DNA of 64,000 bases from Pseudovibrio sp. M1P-2-3 (GTDB lineage: Bacteria; Pseudomonadota; Alphaproteobacteria; Rhizobiales; Stappiaceae), in contig NZ_JARRCW010000001.1 in the NCBI RefSeq assembly GCF_031501865.1, positions 4,415,001 to 4,479,000 on the forward strand. Direction: 5' to 3'. Under the pieces are notes generated by a model. It made no database searches and was not told the origin of the DNA. It saw only the letters and a program-made list of their open reading frames with translations. Position numbers and translations under genes: made by a program. Positions 1-8,674 of the stretch are shown here, one piece after another; positions within the stretch are counted from its first letter, which is position 1; each line of letters begins with the position of its first letter.

Positions 1-657
1 CAGCCTGAAGAGGAAAGTGAAAACCCGCCGGAAATTCTTTTCACGTCCATTCACCTGAATGGAAGGGACTACAAATTCTACCGGTTCCGGACGCCTGAGG
101 ACGGGTATACGGATTTTTATGACGAAGAAGGAAAAAGCGCAAAGCAGTTCCTATTGCGCAAGCCCATTGCTGCAGGCCGGTTTAACAGTGGCTTTGGAAT
201 GCGCCGCCACCCTGTCTATAAAACCCGCCGTATGCATAGTGGTGTCGATTGGTCTGCCCCCCGCGGGACGCCTATTCTGGCAGCGGGCGATGGTTTGGTT
301 CAAAGAGCACGCTGGACTGGCGGGTATGGCCGGCGCGTGGAAATCGCCCATAAGAACGGCTATGTGAGCACGTATAACCATATGAGCGCCATCAACTCTA
401 TTGTGAAAGAAGGCGAGCCAATTCGTCAAGGTCAGGTAATCGGCTATGTGGGCACATCCGGGCTCTCAACCGGCAACCACCTGCATTACGAAGTAAAAGT
501 GAACGGGCGGTTTGTGAACCCCATGAAGATCAAGATGCCCAAGGGTCGCTCGCTTGAAGGAAATACCCTCGCCGCCTTTCAAAGAGAACGGGACCGCATC
601 AACAAGCTGATGGATCAGGGCTACTCCGGCAATCTGGTTGCATCTCTAAGCAAATAA
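1..657 (+). CDS. M23 family metallopeptidase, 5' truncated
   Basis: C-terminal part of a LytM/M23 zinc endopeptidase that would cut peptidoglycan cross-links in the periplasm. The reading frame is open from base 1, so the start lies outside the window. The metal and catalytic motifs are visible: HSGVDWSAPRGTP (H-x3-D) and GNHLHYEV (H-x-H), with the conserved glycine-rich SGFGMRRHP entry to the fold. The first ~50 visible residues form a linker preceding the peptidase domain. A TTG codon at 154 is in frame but is internal to the domain and is not a credible start. The protein ends in a short basic helix after the catalytic core. Function in wall remodelling is inferred from the family. Confidence 0.9.
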   Translation, partial: QPEEESENPPEILFTSIHLNGRDYKFYRFRTPEDGYTDFYDEEGKSAKQFLLRKPIAAGRFNSGFGMRRHPVYKTRRMHSGVDWSAPRGTPILAAGDGLVQRARWTGGYGRRVEIAHKNGYVSTYNHMSAINSIVKEGEPIRQGQVIGYVGTSGLSTGNHLHYEVKVNGRFVNPMKIKMPKGRSLEGNTLAAFQRERDRINKLMDQGYSGNLVASLSK

Positions 658-803
658 GCCCGGGCCTTATTTAGAGTACGTCGCGTTCATTCGCATTTGC
701 GCTTCGCACGCTAGTTTTTATATTCTAAGCGAGTTCTTGGCGCTTGATTGAATTAAGTCAAATGACAGTCTCTCTAATAGTGGTCACGCTGGTCGTAGAA
801 ACA

Positions 804-1409
804 TCAGCGTGGCATCGCCCGCCCCTCTTGCTGGCGCCTGCTTAATATAAGCCCCATAAACCAAAGATATATGCCAGTTTCCAAAGCCCTTTGCGTGAGG
901 CCCGCAAGAGCGTTATCAGGGGACAGGTTCAAGAGCATAACCACCAGCACTAAGCTGAGCAGTCCCCAATAAGGTCTTTCACTCCGTGTCCAGGATAAGA
1001 AACTCAGGCCGACAATTGCGCAAAGATAGCTAAGGAAACCGGCGCTCATGTGAATGAGCTGCGTTCTTGTGGGATCATCCGGTTTACATTCAAAATCGCA
1101 GGGGAAGAACGCCGCAACAATGAGGAGAAGCGGATAGCCTGCGAAAATGACCAGTCCAAGGCGCTCCTGCGTTGTACGCATGAGATAGACAAAGCACAGA
1201 ACGAGGCTGGGTAGAAGAAGAAGCTCCACCACAGCAAAGCCCCACAGGTTGACCTCTTGACCAAACGGCGCACCATTTGCTCCCAAAACACTCATAAACT
1301 GAGAGGTATGGCTGTAATTTGGGTAGAACGCCCCACCCAAGAAAACAGTGGTGAAGAGCCAAATGTAACTGAGTGCTGCAAATAAAACTGCCAGATCAGA
1401 TTTTTTCAT
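804..1409 (-). CDS. DUF998 family integral membrane protein
   Basis: A 201-residue, strongly hydrophobic protein with about six predicted membrane segments. The N-terminus carries an LGANGAPFG loop after the first segment and a CDFECKPDDPT loop in the middle, a pattern I associate with DUF998. No enzymatic residues are recognisable and the family has no firm function. The start is supported by a purine-rich GGGGGCAGGG just upstream of the ATG. It stands alone, transcribed away from the M23 gene and towards a gap of about 150 bp. Membrane location is clear; role unknown. Confidence 0.75.
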   Translation of the reverse strand: MKKSDLAVLFAALSYIWLFTTVFLGGAFYPNYSHTSQFMSVLGANGAPFGQEVNLWGFAVVELLLLPSLVLCFVYLMRTTQERLGLVIFAGYPLLLIVAAFFPCDFECKPDDPTRTQLIHMSAGFLSYLCAIVGLSFLSWTRSERPYWGLLSLVLVVMLLNLSPDNALAGLTQRALETGIYLWFMGLILSRRQQEGRAMPR

Positions 1410-1465
1410 AACCCTGCCCCCGCAAGAAATGACACCCGCTGGTTTAATTCTGCGAACTTTCTAGA

Positions 1466-1509
1466 GCGTATCGCGAAAAGTGGACTCCGGTTTTCGGATT
1501 GAGATACGC
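1466..1509. repeat. Dispersed palindromic repeat of the CTAGAGC type
   Basis: Outer arms GCGTATC (1466-1472) and GATACGC (1503-1509) enclose inner arms CGAAAA (1474-1479) and TTTTCG (1491-1496). CTAG at 1461 immediately precedes it. Elements beginning CTAGAGC(A/G)T(A/G)TCGC are scattered through Hyphomicrobiales genomes between genes. The IS481 right flank near 45446 begins with a similar CTAGAGCGTGTCGCC. Confidence 0.6.
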
Positions 1510-1522
1510 ACAAAAACAACAA

Positions 1523-1565
1523 CTATAGCGGTGAAGTGTTTCAATGAAACATCTCACCGCTATAG
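1523..1565 (-). terminator. Rho-independent terminator of the NUDIX gene
   Basis: Two 21-base arms (1523-1543 and 1545-1565) pair almost completely, with one AG/GA mismatch. On the minus strand the hairpin is followed by TTGTTGTTTTTG. The stop codon of the NUDIX gene (1560-1562) lies inside the arm, so termination is tightly coupled to the gene end. Confidence 0.75.
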
Positions 1566-2024
1566 TTCTTTTATAAGAAGGTGCTTGCTAGGTTTTCTTT
1601 GCACAAAGTCCTCCTCTATCGCACGAAGCACCCGCCTCTGACCGCCGAAGGGAACCAGTTCGATTGCATCTTCAAAACTGGACCAACGATAGGCGCTGTG
1701 TTCGTGATTGAGCGATACTGTGTCATTGGCATTTACAAAAGCCACAAAAACACACGTCATCGTAATTGCGTCCCGAGCAGGCTCATAAAACTGCTCACAA
1801 ACATCAGCCCGATAAAGTGAAAGAGGCTTTAAGCCCGTTTCTTCACCCAATTCGCGCAGGGCTGCTTGCCAGGCGGTTTCGCCCTCTTTGATTTTACCTG
1901 CAACTTGGCACCACTCACCAGCCAGTCCCTGCGTACGTTTCAAAAGCAGAACTTCAGGTCTGGTTTCTCTGTTTCTTATGGAAAAAACGGAGCTGATAAA
2001 CACGTTAACCGGAATGCTTTTCAT
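1560..2024 (-). CDS. NUDIX hydrolase, NudB-like
   Basis: A 154-residue pyrophosphohydrolase with a canonical Nudix box, G-x5-E-x7-REL-x-EE-x-GL, from GKIKEGE to REL and EETGL at about residues 43-65. The overall pattern (N-terminal VNVFISSVF strand, VLLLKRTQG, then AGEWCQVAGKIK) resembles dihydroneopterin-triphosphate pyrophosphatases, so a folate-pathway or nucleotide-sanitising substrate is possible. The assignment to NudB is only by resemblance. ATG start with a GAGAG element upstream. Monocistronic, with a hairpin overlapping its stop. Confidence 0.85.
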   Translation of the reverse strand: MKSIPVNVFISSVFSIRNRETRPEVLLLKRTQGLAGEWCQVAGKIKEGETAWQAALRELGEETGLKPLSLYRADVCEQFYEPARDAITMTCVFVAFVNANDTVSLNHEHSAYRWSSFEDAIELVPFGGQRRVLRAIEEDFVQRKPSKHLLIKEL

Positions 2025-2097
2025 AAAACTCTCATCGCAAATATTTGTCTCTTTCCATTCAACCTAGGAGACTTTGTTGGCGCCTACAAACAAAATA

Positions 2098-2158
2098 GGG
2101 TGTGCGAGCCTCCAGCTCCCGATGAAAAAACTCATCGTTGCTGGCACTCTGCACACCC
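2098..2158 (-). terminator. Three-tier palindrome downstream of clpB
   Basis: Nested perfect arms: GGGTGTGC/GCACACCC (2098-2105, 2151-2158), CCAGC/GCTGG (2112-2116, 2140-2144) and GATGA/TCATC (2121-2125, 2132-2136), separated by internal loops. On the minus strand it follows the clpB stop and is followed by CTATTTTGTTTG, so it could terminate clpB. The segmented structure is unlike a simple terminator. Confidence 0.6.
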
Positions 2159-2184
2159 TCTCGCGCTTTACAGCCGCCCTTTCA

Positions 2185-4788
2185 TCAAGCTGCCGTTTGT
2201 TTTTCCTCGTGCTGCTGCGCATTAAACAGCAATCTGTCCGTTCCAGCCGCCACGCTCACGGTTTGCCCGTCCAGCAGCTTGCCGGAAAGGAGCATTTCGG
2301 CCATGGGGTCTTGCACCTGTTTCTGGATCACCCGCTTCAGGGGGCGGGCGCCGTAGGCAGGGTCATAGCCTTTGTCCGCAAGCCAGTTGAGCGCGGCATC
2401 CTCCAGATCCAGAGTGATGTGCCGTTCATCCAGCAATTTTTGCAGGCGTTTGAGCTGGATTTTGACGATGTCAGTCATCTGGTTCCTTTTAAGCCTATGG
2501 AACAGAATGATCTCATCCAGCCGGTTGAGGAACTCGGGTCTGAAATGCGCCTTCACCGCCTCCATCACAGGTCCACGTACGGCGTCTGCATCCTCTCCTT
2601 CGCCTTGTGCGACAAGGAATTCCGAGCCGATATTCGACGTCAGAATAATGAGTGTATTGCGGAAGTCCACGGTGCGGCCCTGCCCGTCGGTCAAGCGGCC
2701 ATCATCGAGTACCTGAAGCAGTACGTTGAACACATCGCTATGGGCTTTTTCGATTTCATCAAACAGCACCACCTGATAGGGGCGACGACGGACAGCTTCG
2801 GTTAGAACACCGCCTTCTTCATAGCCCACATACCCGGGGGGCGCACCGATCAGGCGAGCCACACTGTGCTTTTCCATGAACTCGGACATATCAATGCGAA
2901 CCATGGCACTATCATCATCAAACAGATAGGAGGCCAGCGCTTTGGTCAGCTCTGTTTTTCCCACCCCTGTTGGGCCAAGGAACATAAAGGAACCTATTGG
3001 CCGGTGGGGATCTTGCAACCCGGCGCGGGCACGGCGAACTGCAGTAGAGACTGCTCCAACCGCCTCGGCCTGACCAACAACCCGTTTGGCAAGCTCATCT
3101 TCCATACGCAGAAGCTTTTCGCGTTCGCCCTCCAGCATCTTATCAACGGGAATACCGGTCCAGCGGGACACAACATGGGCAATGCTGTCACTACCGACAG
3201 TTTCCTTGACCATTGCCTCAGCAGATTCGTTCTTATCTGCTTCTGCCAGCTCTTTTTCCAGTTTCGGGATCACGCCATAAGCCAGCTCACCAGCTTTTGC
3301 CAGATCACCTGTGCGCTGCGCTTTTTCCAGATTAATGCGGGCTTCGTCCAACTGTTCTTTCAGCTTTTGCTCGCTGTTCAGTTTGTCTTTTTCCATCTGC
3401 CAGCGCTGGGTGACGGCAGCTGACTCATCTTCCAGATCCGTCAGCTCTTTTTCCAGCTTGGACAGGCGGTCTTTGGTCGCCTCATCATTTTCTGTTTTCA
3501 GCGCTTCGCGTTCGATCTTCAGCTGAATGATCCGCCGGTCCAGCTCGTCCAGCTCTTCTGGCTTGGAATCGACTTGCATGCGCAAGCGGCTGGCAGCCTC
3601 GTCCACCAGATCAATCGCTTTATCGGGCAGAAACCGGTCCGTGATATAGCGGTTGGAAAGCGTGGCTGCGGACACAATCGCGCTATCAGAAATGCGAACG
3701 CCGTGATGCAGCTCATACTTTTCCTTGATACCGCGCAGGATGGAGATGGTATCTTCCACCGTTGGCTCGCTCACAAACACCGGCTGGAAACGACGGGCCA
3801 AGGCGGCGTCTTTCTCAACGTGCTTGCGGTATTCATCCAGCGTCGTTGCACCAACGCAATGCAGTTCGCCGCGCGCCAAAGCGGGCTTCAACAGGTTGGA
3901 CGCATCCATGGCACCATCTGTTTTACCCGCGCCAACCAGCGTGTGCATTTCATCAATAAATAAGACAACCCCGCCGTTAGAGGCCTGCACTTCTGAAAGG
4001 ACACCTTTCAAACGCTCTTCAAATTCACCGCGATACTTTGCGCCAGCGATAAGCGCGCCCATATCAAGGGCGAGAAGCTGTTTTTCCTTCAAGGATTCAG
4101 GGACATCCCCGTTCACAATGCGAAGGGCCAAGCCTTCCGCAATGGCGGTTTTACCAACGCCGGGCTCACCAATCAGAACTGGATTGTTTTTGGTACGGCG
4201 GGACAAAACCTGAATGGTACGGCGGATTTCATCATCACGGCCAATCACAGGGTCCAGCTTGCCGTCTTTCGCGTCCTGTGTCAGGTCGCGGGCGAACTTT
4301 TTCAAGGCGTCATACTGGCTTTCAGCGGAAGCTGTATCCGCCGTACGCCCTTGGCGCAGCTCATTAATGGCATCATTCAACGCGTTCGGCGTCACCTTGC
4401 CTTGCGCAAGGGCCTTGCCCGCATTGCTGTCTTTGTCCATAGCAAGAGCGAGCAGCAGCCGCTCCACGGTGACGAAGGAATCCCCTGCCTTTTCAGCGAT
4501 TTTTGCGGCTTGCTCGAACAGCTTGGCAGTTGCCGGCGCAAGGTAGAGCTGGCCGTTACCGCCGCTCACTTTGGGCATTGCTGCCAGATCTGTTTCCAGT
4601 TTCAGCCGCACATCCTGAACCTGCCCGCCCGCACGCTGGATCAGACCAGAGGCCATGCCTTCCTTGTCATCCAGAAGGATTTTCAGAATATGTTCAGGGG
4701 TGAATTGCTGGTGACCCTGCCCCAAGGCATAGGTCTGCGCTGACTGAATAAAGCCACGAGCTCTTTCAGAGTACTTTTCAAAATCCAT
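2185..4788 (-). CDS. clpB: ATP-dependent chaperone ClpB
   Basis: Cytoplasmic AAA+ disaggregase that works with DnaK to resolubilise heat-aggregated proteins. 867 residues, the usual ClpB length. In order: N domain ([13 protein letters not shown] onward, to ~145), NBD1 with GEPGVGKTA and FIDEMH, an M-domain coiled coil rich in Glu/Lys at ~400-520 (this distinguishes ClpB from ClpA/ClpC), and NBD2 with [17 protein letters not shown] and the C-terminal GARPLKR. The frame is open for 49 more codons upstream, but ATG 4788 has GAGAGGAGAG just before it and begins the conserved N domain, so I take it as the start. A heat-shock promoter lies at 4908-4936. Confidence 0.97.
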   Translation of the reverse strand: MDFEKYSERARGFIQSAQTYALGQGHQQFTPEHILKILLDDKEGMASGLIQRAGGQVQDVRLKLETDLAAMPKVSGGNGQLYLAPATAKLFEQAAKIAEKAGDSFVTVERLLLALAMDKDSNAGKALAQGKVTPNALNDAINELRQGRTADTASAESQYDALKKFARDLTQDAKDGKLDPVIGRDDEIRRTIQVLSRRTKNNPVLIGEPGVGKTAIAEGLALRIVNGDVPESLKEKQLLALDMGALIAGAKYRGEFEERLKGVLSEVQASNGGVVLFIDEMHTLVGAGKTDGAMDASNLLKPALARGELHCVGATTLDEYRKHVEKDAALARRFQPVFVSEPTVEDTISILRGIKEKYELHHGVRISDSAIVSAATLSNRYITDRFLPDKAIDLVDEAASRLRMQVDSKPEELDELDRRIIQLKIEREALKTENDEATKDRLSKLEKELTDLEDESAAVTQRWQMEKDKLNSEQKLKEQLDEARINLEKAQRTGDLAKAGELAYGVIPKLEKELAEADKNESAEAMVKETVGSDSIAHVVSRWTGIPVDKMLEGEREKLLRMEDELAKRVVGQAEAVGAVSTAVRRARAGLQDPHRPIGSFMFLGPTGVGKTELTKALASYLFDDDSAMVRIDMSEFMEKHSVARLIGAPPGYVGYEEGGVLTEAVRRRPYQVVLFDEIEKAHSDVFNVLLQVLDDGRLTDGQGRTVDFRNTLIILTSNIGSEFLVAQGEGEDADAVRGPVMEAVKAHFRPEFLNRLDEIILFHRLKRNQMTDIVKIQLKRLQKLLDERHITLDLEDAALNWLADKGYDPAYGARPLKRVIQKQVQDPMAEMLLSGKLLDGQTVSVAAGTDRLLFNAQQHEEKQTAA

Positions 4789-4869
4789 AATGTCTCTCCT
4801 CTCTGCCAGCCCACCCGAAGCGTAGGTGACACGCGGAAAATTAAGGGCCTCATTTAGGGAGCACCCGAA

Positions 4870-4887
4870 GCAGGAAACTCTTCCTGC
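4870..4887 (-). other. Stem-loop in the clpB leader
   Basis: GCAGGAA/TTCCTGC arms (4870-4876 and 4881-4887) with a four-base loop. If transcription starts about 7-10 bases after the -10 hexamer, this stem lies near the 5' end of a leader of roughly 110 bases. It could stabilise the mRNA; a thermosensor role is not shown by the sequence. Confidence 0.4.
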
Positions 4888-4907
4888 ACCCTTGATATAG
4901 GTCTTCA

Positions 4908-4936
4908 AAATGGAGTGAAAAGGGGCTAGCTTCAAG
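4908..4936 (-). promoter_or_regulatory. RpoH (sigma-32) type promoter of clpB
   Basis: On the minus strand CTTGAA (4931-4936), a 17-base spacer, then CCATTT (4908-4913). This fits the alphaproteobacterial RpoH pattern CTTGAA-N17-CCATNT. It lies 120 bases upstream of the chosen clpB start, as expected for a heat-shock gene. Confidence 0.75.
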
Positions 4937-5004
4937 AATCCTCTGGGAGAAACTACGAAAACTGGTTTCGTAAATTTTAATGGAATGAAGGATTAAAGCT
5001 GCAA

Positions 5005-5766
5005 ATGCAGATTGCAAAGATTAAAGAACTCGCCACCCATCCCATAAAAGGCCTTAGTCCTCACCGACTAGAACAGGTCACAGTTGAAGTTGGTGGCACC
5101 TTTCCTCTGGATCGGGCATACGCAATCGAAAACGGACCCACAGGATTCGATCCAGCCAATCCGCAGCACATTGCCAAAACAAAGTTCATTGTTCTTGCCC
5201 GCTTCGCAAACCTTGCCGGTTTGCACTGCCGCTTTGACCTGAAAACGCATGAGATCAGAATTTTTCAGGAGTGCGAAGAAGTTTGCCATGCAAACCTGCA
5301 AACTCCCGTGGGCCGACACGCTGTGGAAACTTTCTTCAATATTGAAATGGCAGCCGTTCTCTCAGGTCCTGCAAAGGTTCTACAATGTGACGGGCATTCT
5401 TTCTCCGACCTTCGCGAAAAACGCATCCATGTGGTCAACCTTGAAACCGTGAAGCAGCTCAGCAAAGAAACAGGCATTCATCTGGACCCATCCCGCTTTC
5501 GCGGCAATATCCTCATAGAAGATATTCCGCCGTTCTCCGAGTTGGAATGGGCAGAAAAGTCCATCACATCAGGAGATGTAAAATTCCGTTTCCACAAGCC
5601 AACCAAGCGCTGCGCCGCTGTTGATGTGAACCCGGAAACCGCCGAGCGCGACACCAAGCTTCCCTCTCACCTTTTCAAAACCCACGGCCATATGAGCGTG
5701 GGCGTCTATCTGGAAGTTATGCAAGGCGGAACCATGTCCTGCGGCGATGATCTTGTGATTGCCTGA
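5005..5766 (+). CDS. MOSC domain-containing protein
   Basis: 253 residues: an N-terminal MOSC_N beta-barrel region (ELATHPIKGLSPHRLEQV, then PLDRAYAIE) followed by a MOSC domain with RFRGNILI, a conserved cysteine in the KPTKRCAAVDV segment, and a C-terminal VMQGGTMSCGDDLVI. MOSC proteins are molybdenum-cofactor sulfurases or carriers. This pattern (MOSC_N + MOSC, no ferredoxin domain) is similar to mARC-like or YcbX-like proteins and could be a Moco-dependent reductase subunit, but the redox partner is not nearby. Transcribed alone, divergently from clpB. Confidence 0.85.
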   Translation: MQIAKIKELATHPIKGLSPHRLEQVTVEVGGTFPLDRAYAIENGPTGFDPANPQHIAKTKFIVLARFANLAGLHCRFDLKTHEIRIFQECEEVCHANLQTPVGRHAVETFFNIEMAAVLSGPAKVLQCDGHSFSDLREKRIHVVNLETVKQLSKETGIHLDPSRFRGNILIEDIPPFSELEWAEKSITSGDVKFRFHKPTKRCAAVDVNPETAERDTKLPSHLFKTHGHMSVGVYLEVMQGGTMSCGDDLVIA

Positions 5767-5788
5767 TCAAGTTGGGGAGCGAAAAGCC

Positions 5789-6751
5789 TCAGTACCCCAT
5801 TACATCCAAAAGGTAGAGCCAGCCACTAGCAGACACGACGCTTGCAAATGTTGTCAATGTAATCGCATTTGCAGACATTGCGTGTCCCGTTCCAAACTGG
5901 CTGGCCATCAAGTAGGCGTTCACGCCCGTCGGGCAAGCTGCAGCAATGGTTGCCACACTCACCCAAAGGGGCGGCAACACAAAAACCTGAGAGACAAGCA
6001 AAAAGACCAGCAGTGGCATGATGATGATTTTCAAAAGACTGAGCACCGAGCCTATGGCAAGCGTGCCACGAATCCCATAGTCCAGAAGCGTCATACCAAC
6101 CGCAAACAAGGCCACAGGACTTGCAGACTTCGCTAGAGACACAAGCGCAGTCTCAACGAGGGCAGGCATAGCCAAGCCACTAAAATTCCAAAGTAATCCT
6201 GCAATAATACCAATGATGATCGGGTTCTTCAAAAGGCTTAGGAAAGCACCTTTGAAGGCCTGCCCCAATGGCGGAGGAGCCCCATAGCCATCCATAACGA
6301 CGGCTCTTTCCATCAAGATCGTTGAAAGGAAAACAACAATAGGCAAGTGCAGGGCAATAATAAGCGAGAGCGGCACCAAACCATCTTCCCCGTACAGAGA
6401 CGTGATCAACGCAATACCCACAAGCCCAGTATTTCCATAGCTCGCTGTAATACCGCCGATGACAGCAGCCCTCGCCTCCCTTTTGAAAAGATATCGAACG
6501 ATAATAGCACCAAGCAGATAAACACTCAGCAACCCGCCAAAATATGCCCCCCATAGAGGGGCTGGAAACACAGCTCCAAGGTTTGCTTGGGAAAGGGTTC
6601 TAAAAATGAGTAGCGGAACAAGAATGGAAACGCAGAAGTTTCCTAGCGTATCCCCCATACCTTCCTTTAGAATTTTTGAATAGGCTGTAACAAAACCCAG
6701 CGCGATTATAAGAAAAATCGGTGCAACCAAGTGCACCACTGCATCAATCAT
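5789..6751 (-). CDS. AEC family transporter (auxin efflux carrier / MdcF-like)
   Basis: 320 residues, with about ten membrane helices in the five-plus-five arrangement of the AEC family. Conserved features include the N-terminal PIFLIIALGF, the GNTGLVGIAL loop in the first half and ACPTGVNAYLMASQFG in the second half. Such permeases move organic acids (malonate, malate) or auxin-like anions across the inner membrane. The substrate cannot be read from the sequence. It is convergent with the MOSC gene and about 40 bp downstream of the isochorismatase-fold gene in the same direction, so the two may be cotranscribed. Confidence 0.85.
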   Translation of the reverse strand: MIDAVVHLVAPIFLIIALGFVTAYSKILKEGMGDTLGNFCVSILVPLLIFRTLSQANLGAVFPAPLWGAYFGGLLSVYLLGAIIVRYLFKREARAAVIGGITASYGNTGLVGIALITSLYGEDGLVPLSLIIALHLPIVVFLSTILMERAVVMDGYGAPPPLGQAFKGAFLSLLKNPIIIGIIAGLLWNFSGLAMPALVETALVSLAKSASPVALFAVGMTLLDYGIRGTLAIGSVLSLLKIIIMPLLVFLLVSQVFVLPPLWVSVATIAAACPTGVNAYLMASQFGTGHAMSANAITLTTFASVVSASGWLYLLDVMGY

Positions 6752-6791
6752 AAACTAATATTCCGCTGGGCGAAGACCCGAGTAGGCTGTT

Positions 6792-7367
6792 TCAGATAAA
6801 GTGTTCAAGGATGGCCGCCGATGGAGCGACCATAGCGTATTCCCCCTCAAGAATAGCGACTGTCAAATCATGAACTGTCCTCGCATCCCACGTCTGCCCG
6901 CTTTTATTTGTCACCGGCACTGCGGTCGTCGCATCCGAGGGTAAGATAATGTTGTAGCCCAGCGCTTTTCCCGCCCGAACAGTTGCATCCATACTGTTAT
7001 GAATAACAACACCAGTCAAAACCATCTGCTTTGCTCCCATAGTTTTGAGAGTACTGTGCAGGTCCGTTTCGATAAAGGCGCTGTTCTGTTGTTTTATGAT
7101 AATGACTTCACCTTTGACCGGCTTAACTTCCTTTTTAATGGCGTTCCAAGGACCGTAGGTGTGATAGGTAGATGTGGGCGTAGCTTCATCATGCTTGATG
7201 TGTATGACAGGCCATCCCTTCTCCCGCCAAAGCCCCAAAAAACGCTGAATATTCTCTATATAGTCCGGATTGCTTTTTCCATCCCAGACGGGTTGGTCAA
7301 TCGCGTCTTGGACATCAAGCACCACAAGAGGCACTGGATTGCGGTCAACATCTACACTGTCTAACAA
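6792..7367 (-). CDS. Isochorismatase-fold hydrolase lacking the catalytic cysteine
   Basis: 191 residues with the isochorismatase-like fold. The catalytic aspartate (VVLDVQDA, ~19) and lysine (IIIKQQNSAF, ~93) are present. The nucleophile motif, usually T-x-x-CV-x-x-T-x-R, reads IHNSMDATVRAG (~123-134), so serine stands where cysteine is expected. True isochorismatases also lack the cysteine, but they have other residues there, so this could be a hydrolase with altered chemistry. The start is taken as TTG 7367 because there is no in-frame ATG before the conserved core; a GAGGGA lies upstream. Reaction unknown. Confidence 0.75.
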   Translation of the reverse strand: MLDSVDVDRNPVPLVVLDVQDAIDQPVWDGKSNPDYIENIQRFLGLWREKGWPVIHIKHDEATPTSTYHTYGPWNAIKKEVKPVKGEVIIIKQQNSAFIETDLHSTLKTMGAKQMVLTGVVIHNSMDATVRAGKALGYNIILPSDATTAVPVTNKSGQTWDARTVHDLTVAILEGEYAMVAPSAAILEHFI

Positions 7368-7595
7368 TTTTCCGGCTTTCCCTCACTAGGACTAACAGTA
7401 GTAGGCAATTCTCCCCATCCACACAATACAGATCTGACCCAACATAAAAATTTAACCAAAACCCAATCTACTTCAACAACTTAAACCTAATCATGGTTGT
7501 ATACCTTTCCGCAATGAACTGCTTTTAGCTCTGTCAAACTCTGAGAATAAGCTGAATAGGAATGCATCTTACTATTCGAACAGGAGGTAAAACAT

Positions 7596-7868
7596 ATGAG
7601 AATTCACGGAAAGCTAACAGCACTAGCGCTTTCACTGGGAATATTGGTTGGAATATGCAGCCCAAGCCTTGCAAAAATCATTGTTGGGACAAAGCTTGGA
7701 ACTTCCATTTCCCAGATAGCGGATGCATTGGAAGCTCAAGGGTATACGGTTGATGAAATTCATGTGGATGTGAACTCAATCAGCGCCGAAGCTATTAAGG
7801 ACAATAACGCACTGGTGATCAAGGTGGACAAGGCCTCCGGAAAAGTAATCCAAATAACCTTTAACTAG
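7596..7868 (+). CDS. Small secreted PepSY-like protein
   Basis: 90 residues. A Sec signal peptide (charged MRIHGK, hydrophobic core, CSPSLA-K cleavage site at ~26) is followed by a compact alpha/beta domain with ADALEAQGYTVDEIHVD and VIKVDKASGKVIQI. This is the shape of a single PepSY domain, a module found in peptidase inhibitors and envelope regulators. The ribosome-binding site CAGGAGGT lies 8 bases before the ATG and is the best in the region, suggesting good expression. No partner gene is adjacent. Confidence 0.8.
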   Translation: MRIHGKLTALALSLGILVGICSPSLAKIIVGTKLGTSISQIADALEAQGYTVDEIHVDVNSISAEAIKDNNALVIKVDKASGKVIQITFN

Positions 7869-7874
7869 CGCCCC

Positions 7875-8498
7875 CTAAACCAACAGGGCAAATGCACTCT
7901 CTATGGCGTCATCCATTCTGTCATGCCCCCAGTAAAGCTCTCCCTCTGCAGTTACAAAAGTGGGAGCCCCGAAAACTCCTTGCGCCTCGGCTTCCACTAC
8001 CGCCGCCCGCAATCCGGTTTTCACTTCATTACTTTCACAGTTTCGCAAAACCTGCTCTGAAGGTGCCCCAATCTCGTTTAAAATCCCCGCAAGCAGATCT
8101 AGATTCGCGATATCTTCCCCAAGGCCAAACTGTGCGTGAAAGACCGCTTTGGAGAACGTCTCCCCCCACGCCTTGTCCTGCCCGAAGTAAGCAATGCGGG
8201 CCGCCACTAAGCTGTTTTGAGGAAAATTGCTCGGCTTGACGAATGGAAGGCCCAAGGCTTCACAGCAGCGCTCCATATCCCGCCACATATAACGCCCCTT
8301 TACTGGATCAAGATTAAAGGGAGAATCCTCCCAGCCCTTCTTTTTAAAAATAGGCCCAAGGAGGAAGGGACGCCAGACAACCTTCACACCGCGCGCCTGC
8401 GCCAGTGGCGCAAGTGTCATCGCGCTCAGGTAACTATAGGGAGAGGCAAACTCATACCAGAAACTCACTATTGGCATCGACCGTTTTTCTTTTATCAT
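7875..8498 (-). CDS. 2-hydroxychromene-2-carboxylate isomerase family protein (DsbA-like/GST kappa)
   Basis: 207 residues with the thioredoxin-related GST-kappa fold. SFWYEFASPYSYLSA at the N-terminus carries the conserved serine that takes the place of the DsbA cysteines, and the C-terminus has VFGAPTFV with its cis-proline, then YWGHDRMDD. The family includes glutathione-dependent isomerases of naphthalene degradation, but most genomic members have unknown substrates. The frame is open upstream to 8660; I chose ATG 8498 because GGGGGAG precedes it and the upstream residues are not conserved. Convergent with the PepSY-like gene, six bases away. Confidence 0.85.
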   Translation of the reverse strand: MIKEKRSMPIVSFWYEFASPYSYLSAMTLAPLAQARGVKVVWRPFLLGPIFKKKGWEDSPFNLDPVKGRYMWRDMERCCEALGLPFVKPSNFPQNSLVAARIAYFGQDKAWGETFSKAVFHAQFGLGEDIANLDLLAGILNEIGAPSEQVLRNCESNEVKTGLRAAVVEAEAQGVFGAPTFVTAEGELYWGHDRMDDAIESAFALLV

Positions 8499-8674
8499 CA
8501 CTCCCCCCCGTTTTCCTTCCCATACTGTCAGCGGTGTTAGTATAGACAGTATTGCGAACCCACCCAGCCCTGTAAAATTCTTGAGTCTGGCCTTGCTAGC
8601 GTATCGGCAAAAACAGGCACAGACCAGCAAAGAGCGTTTGGCGTAAAATACGATATTCATCGGCAGGTGTTTGA

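Noticed and set aside
4789-4935. 49-residue N-terminal extension of ClpB
   Set aside because: Extension is not conserved, overlaps the promoter region, and a strong Shine-Dalgarno precedes ATG 4788.
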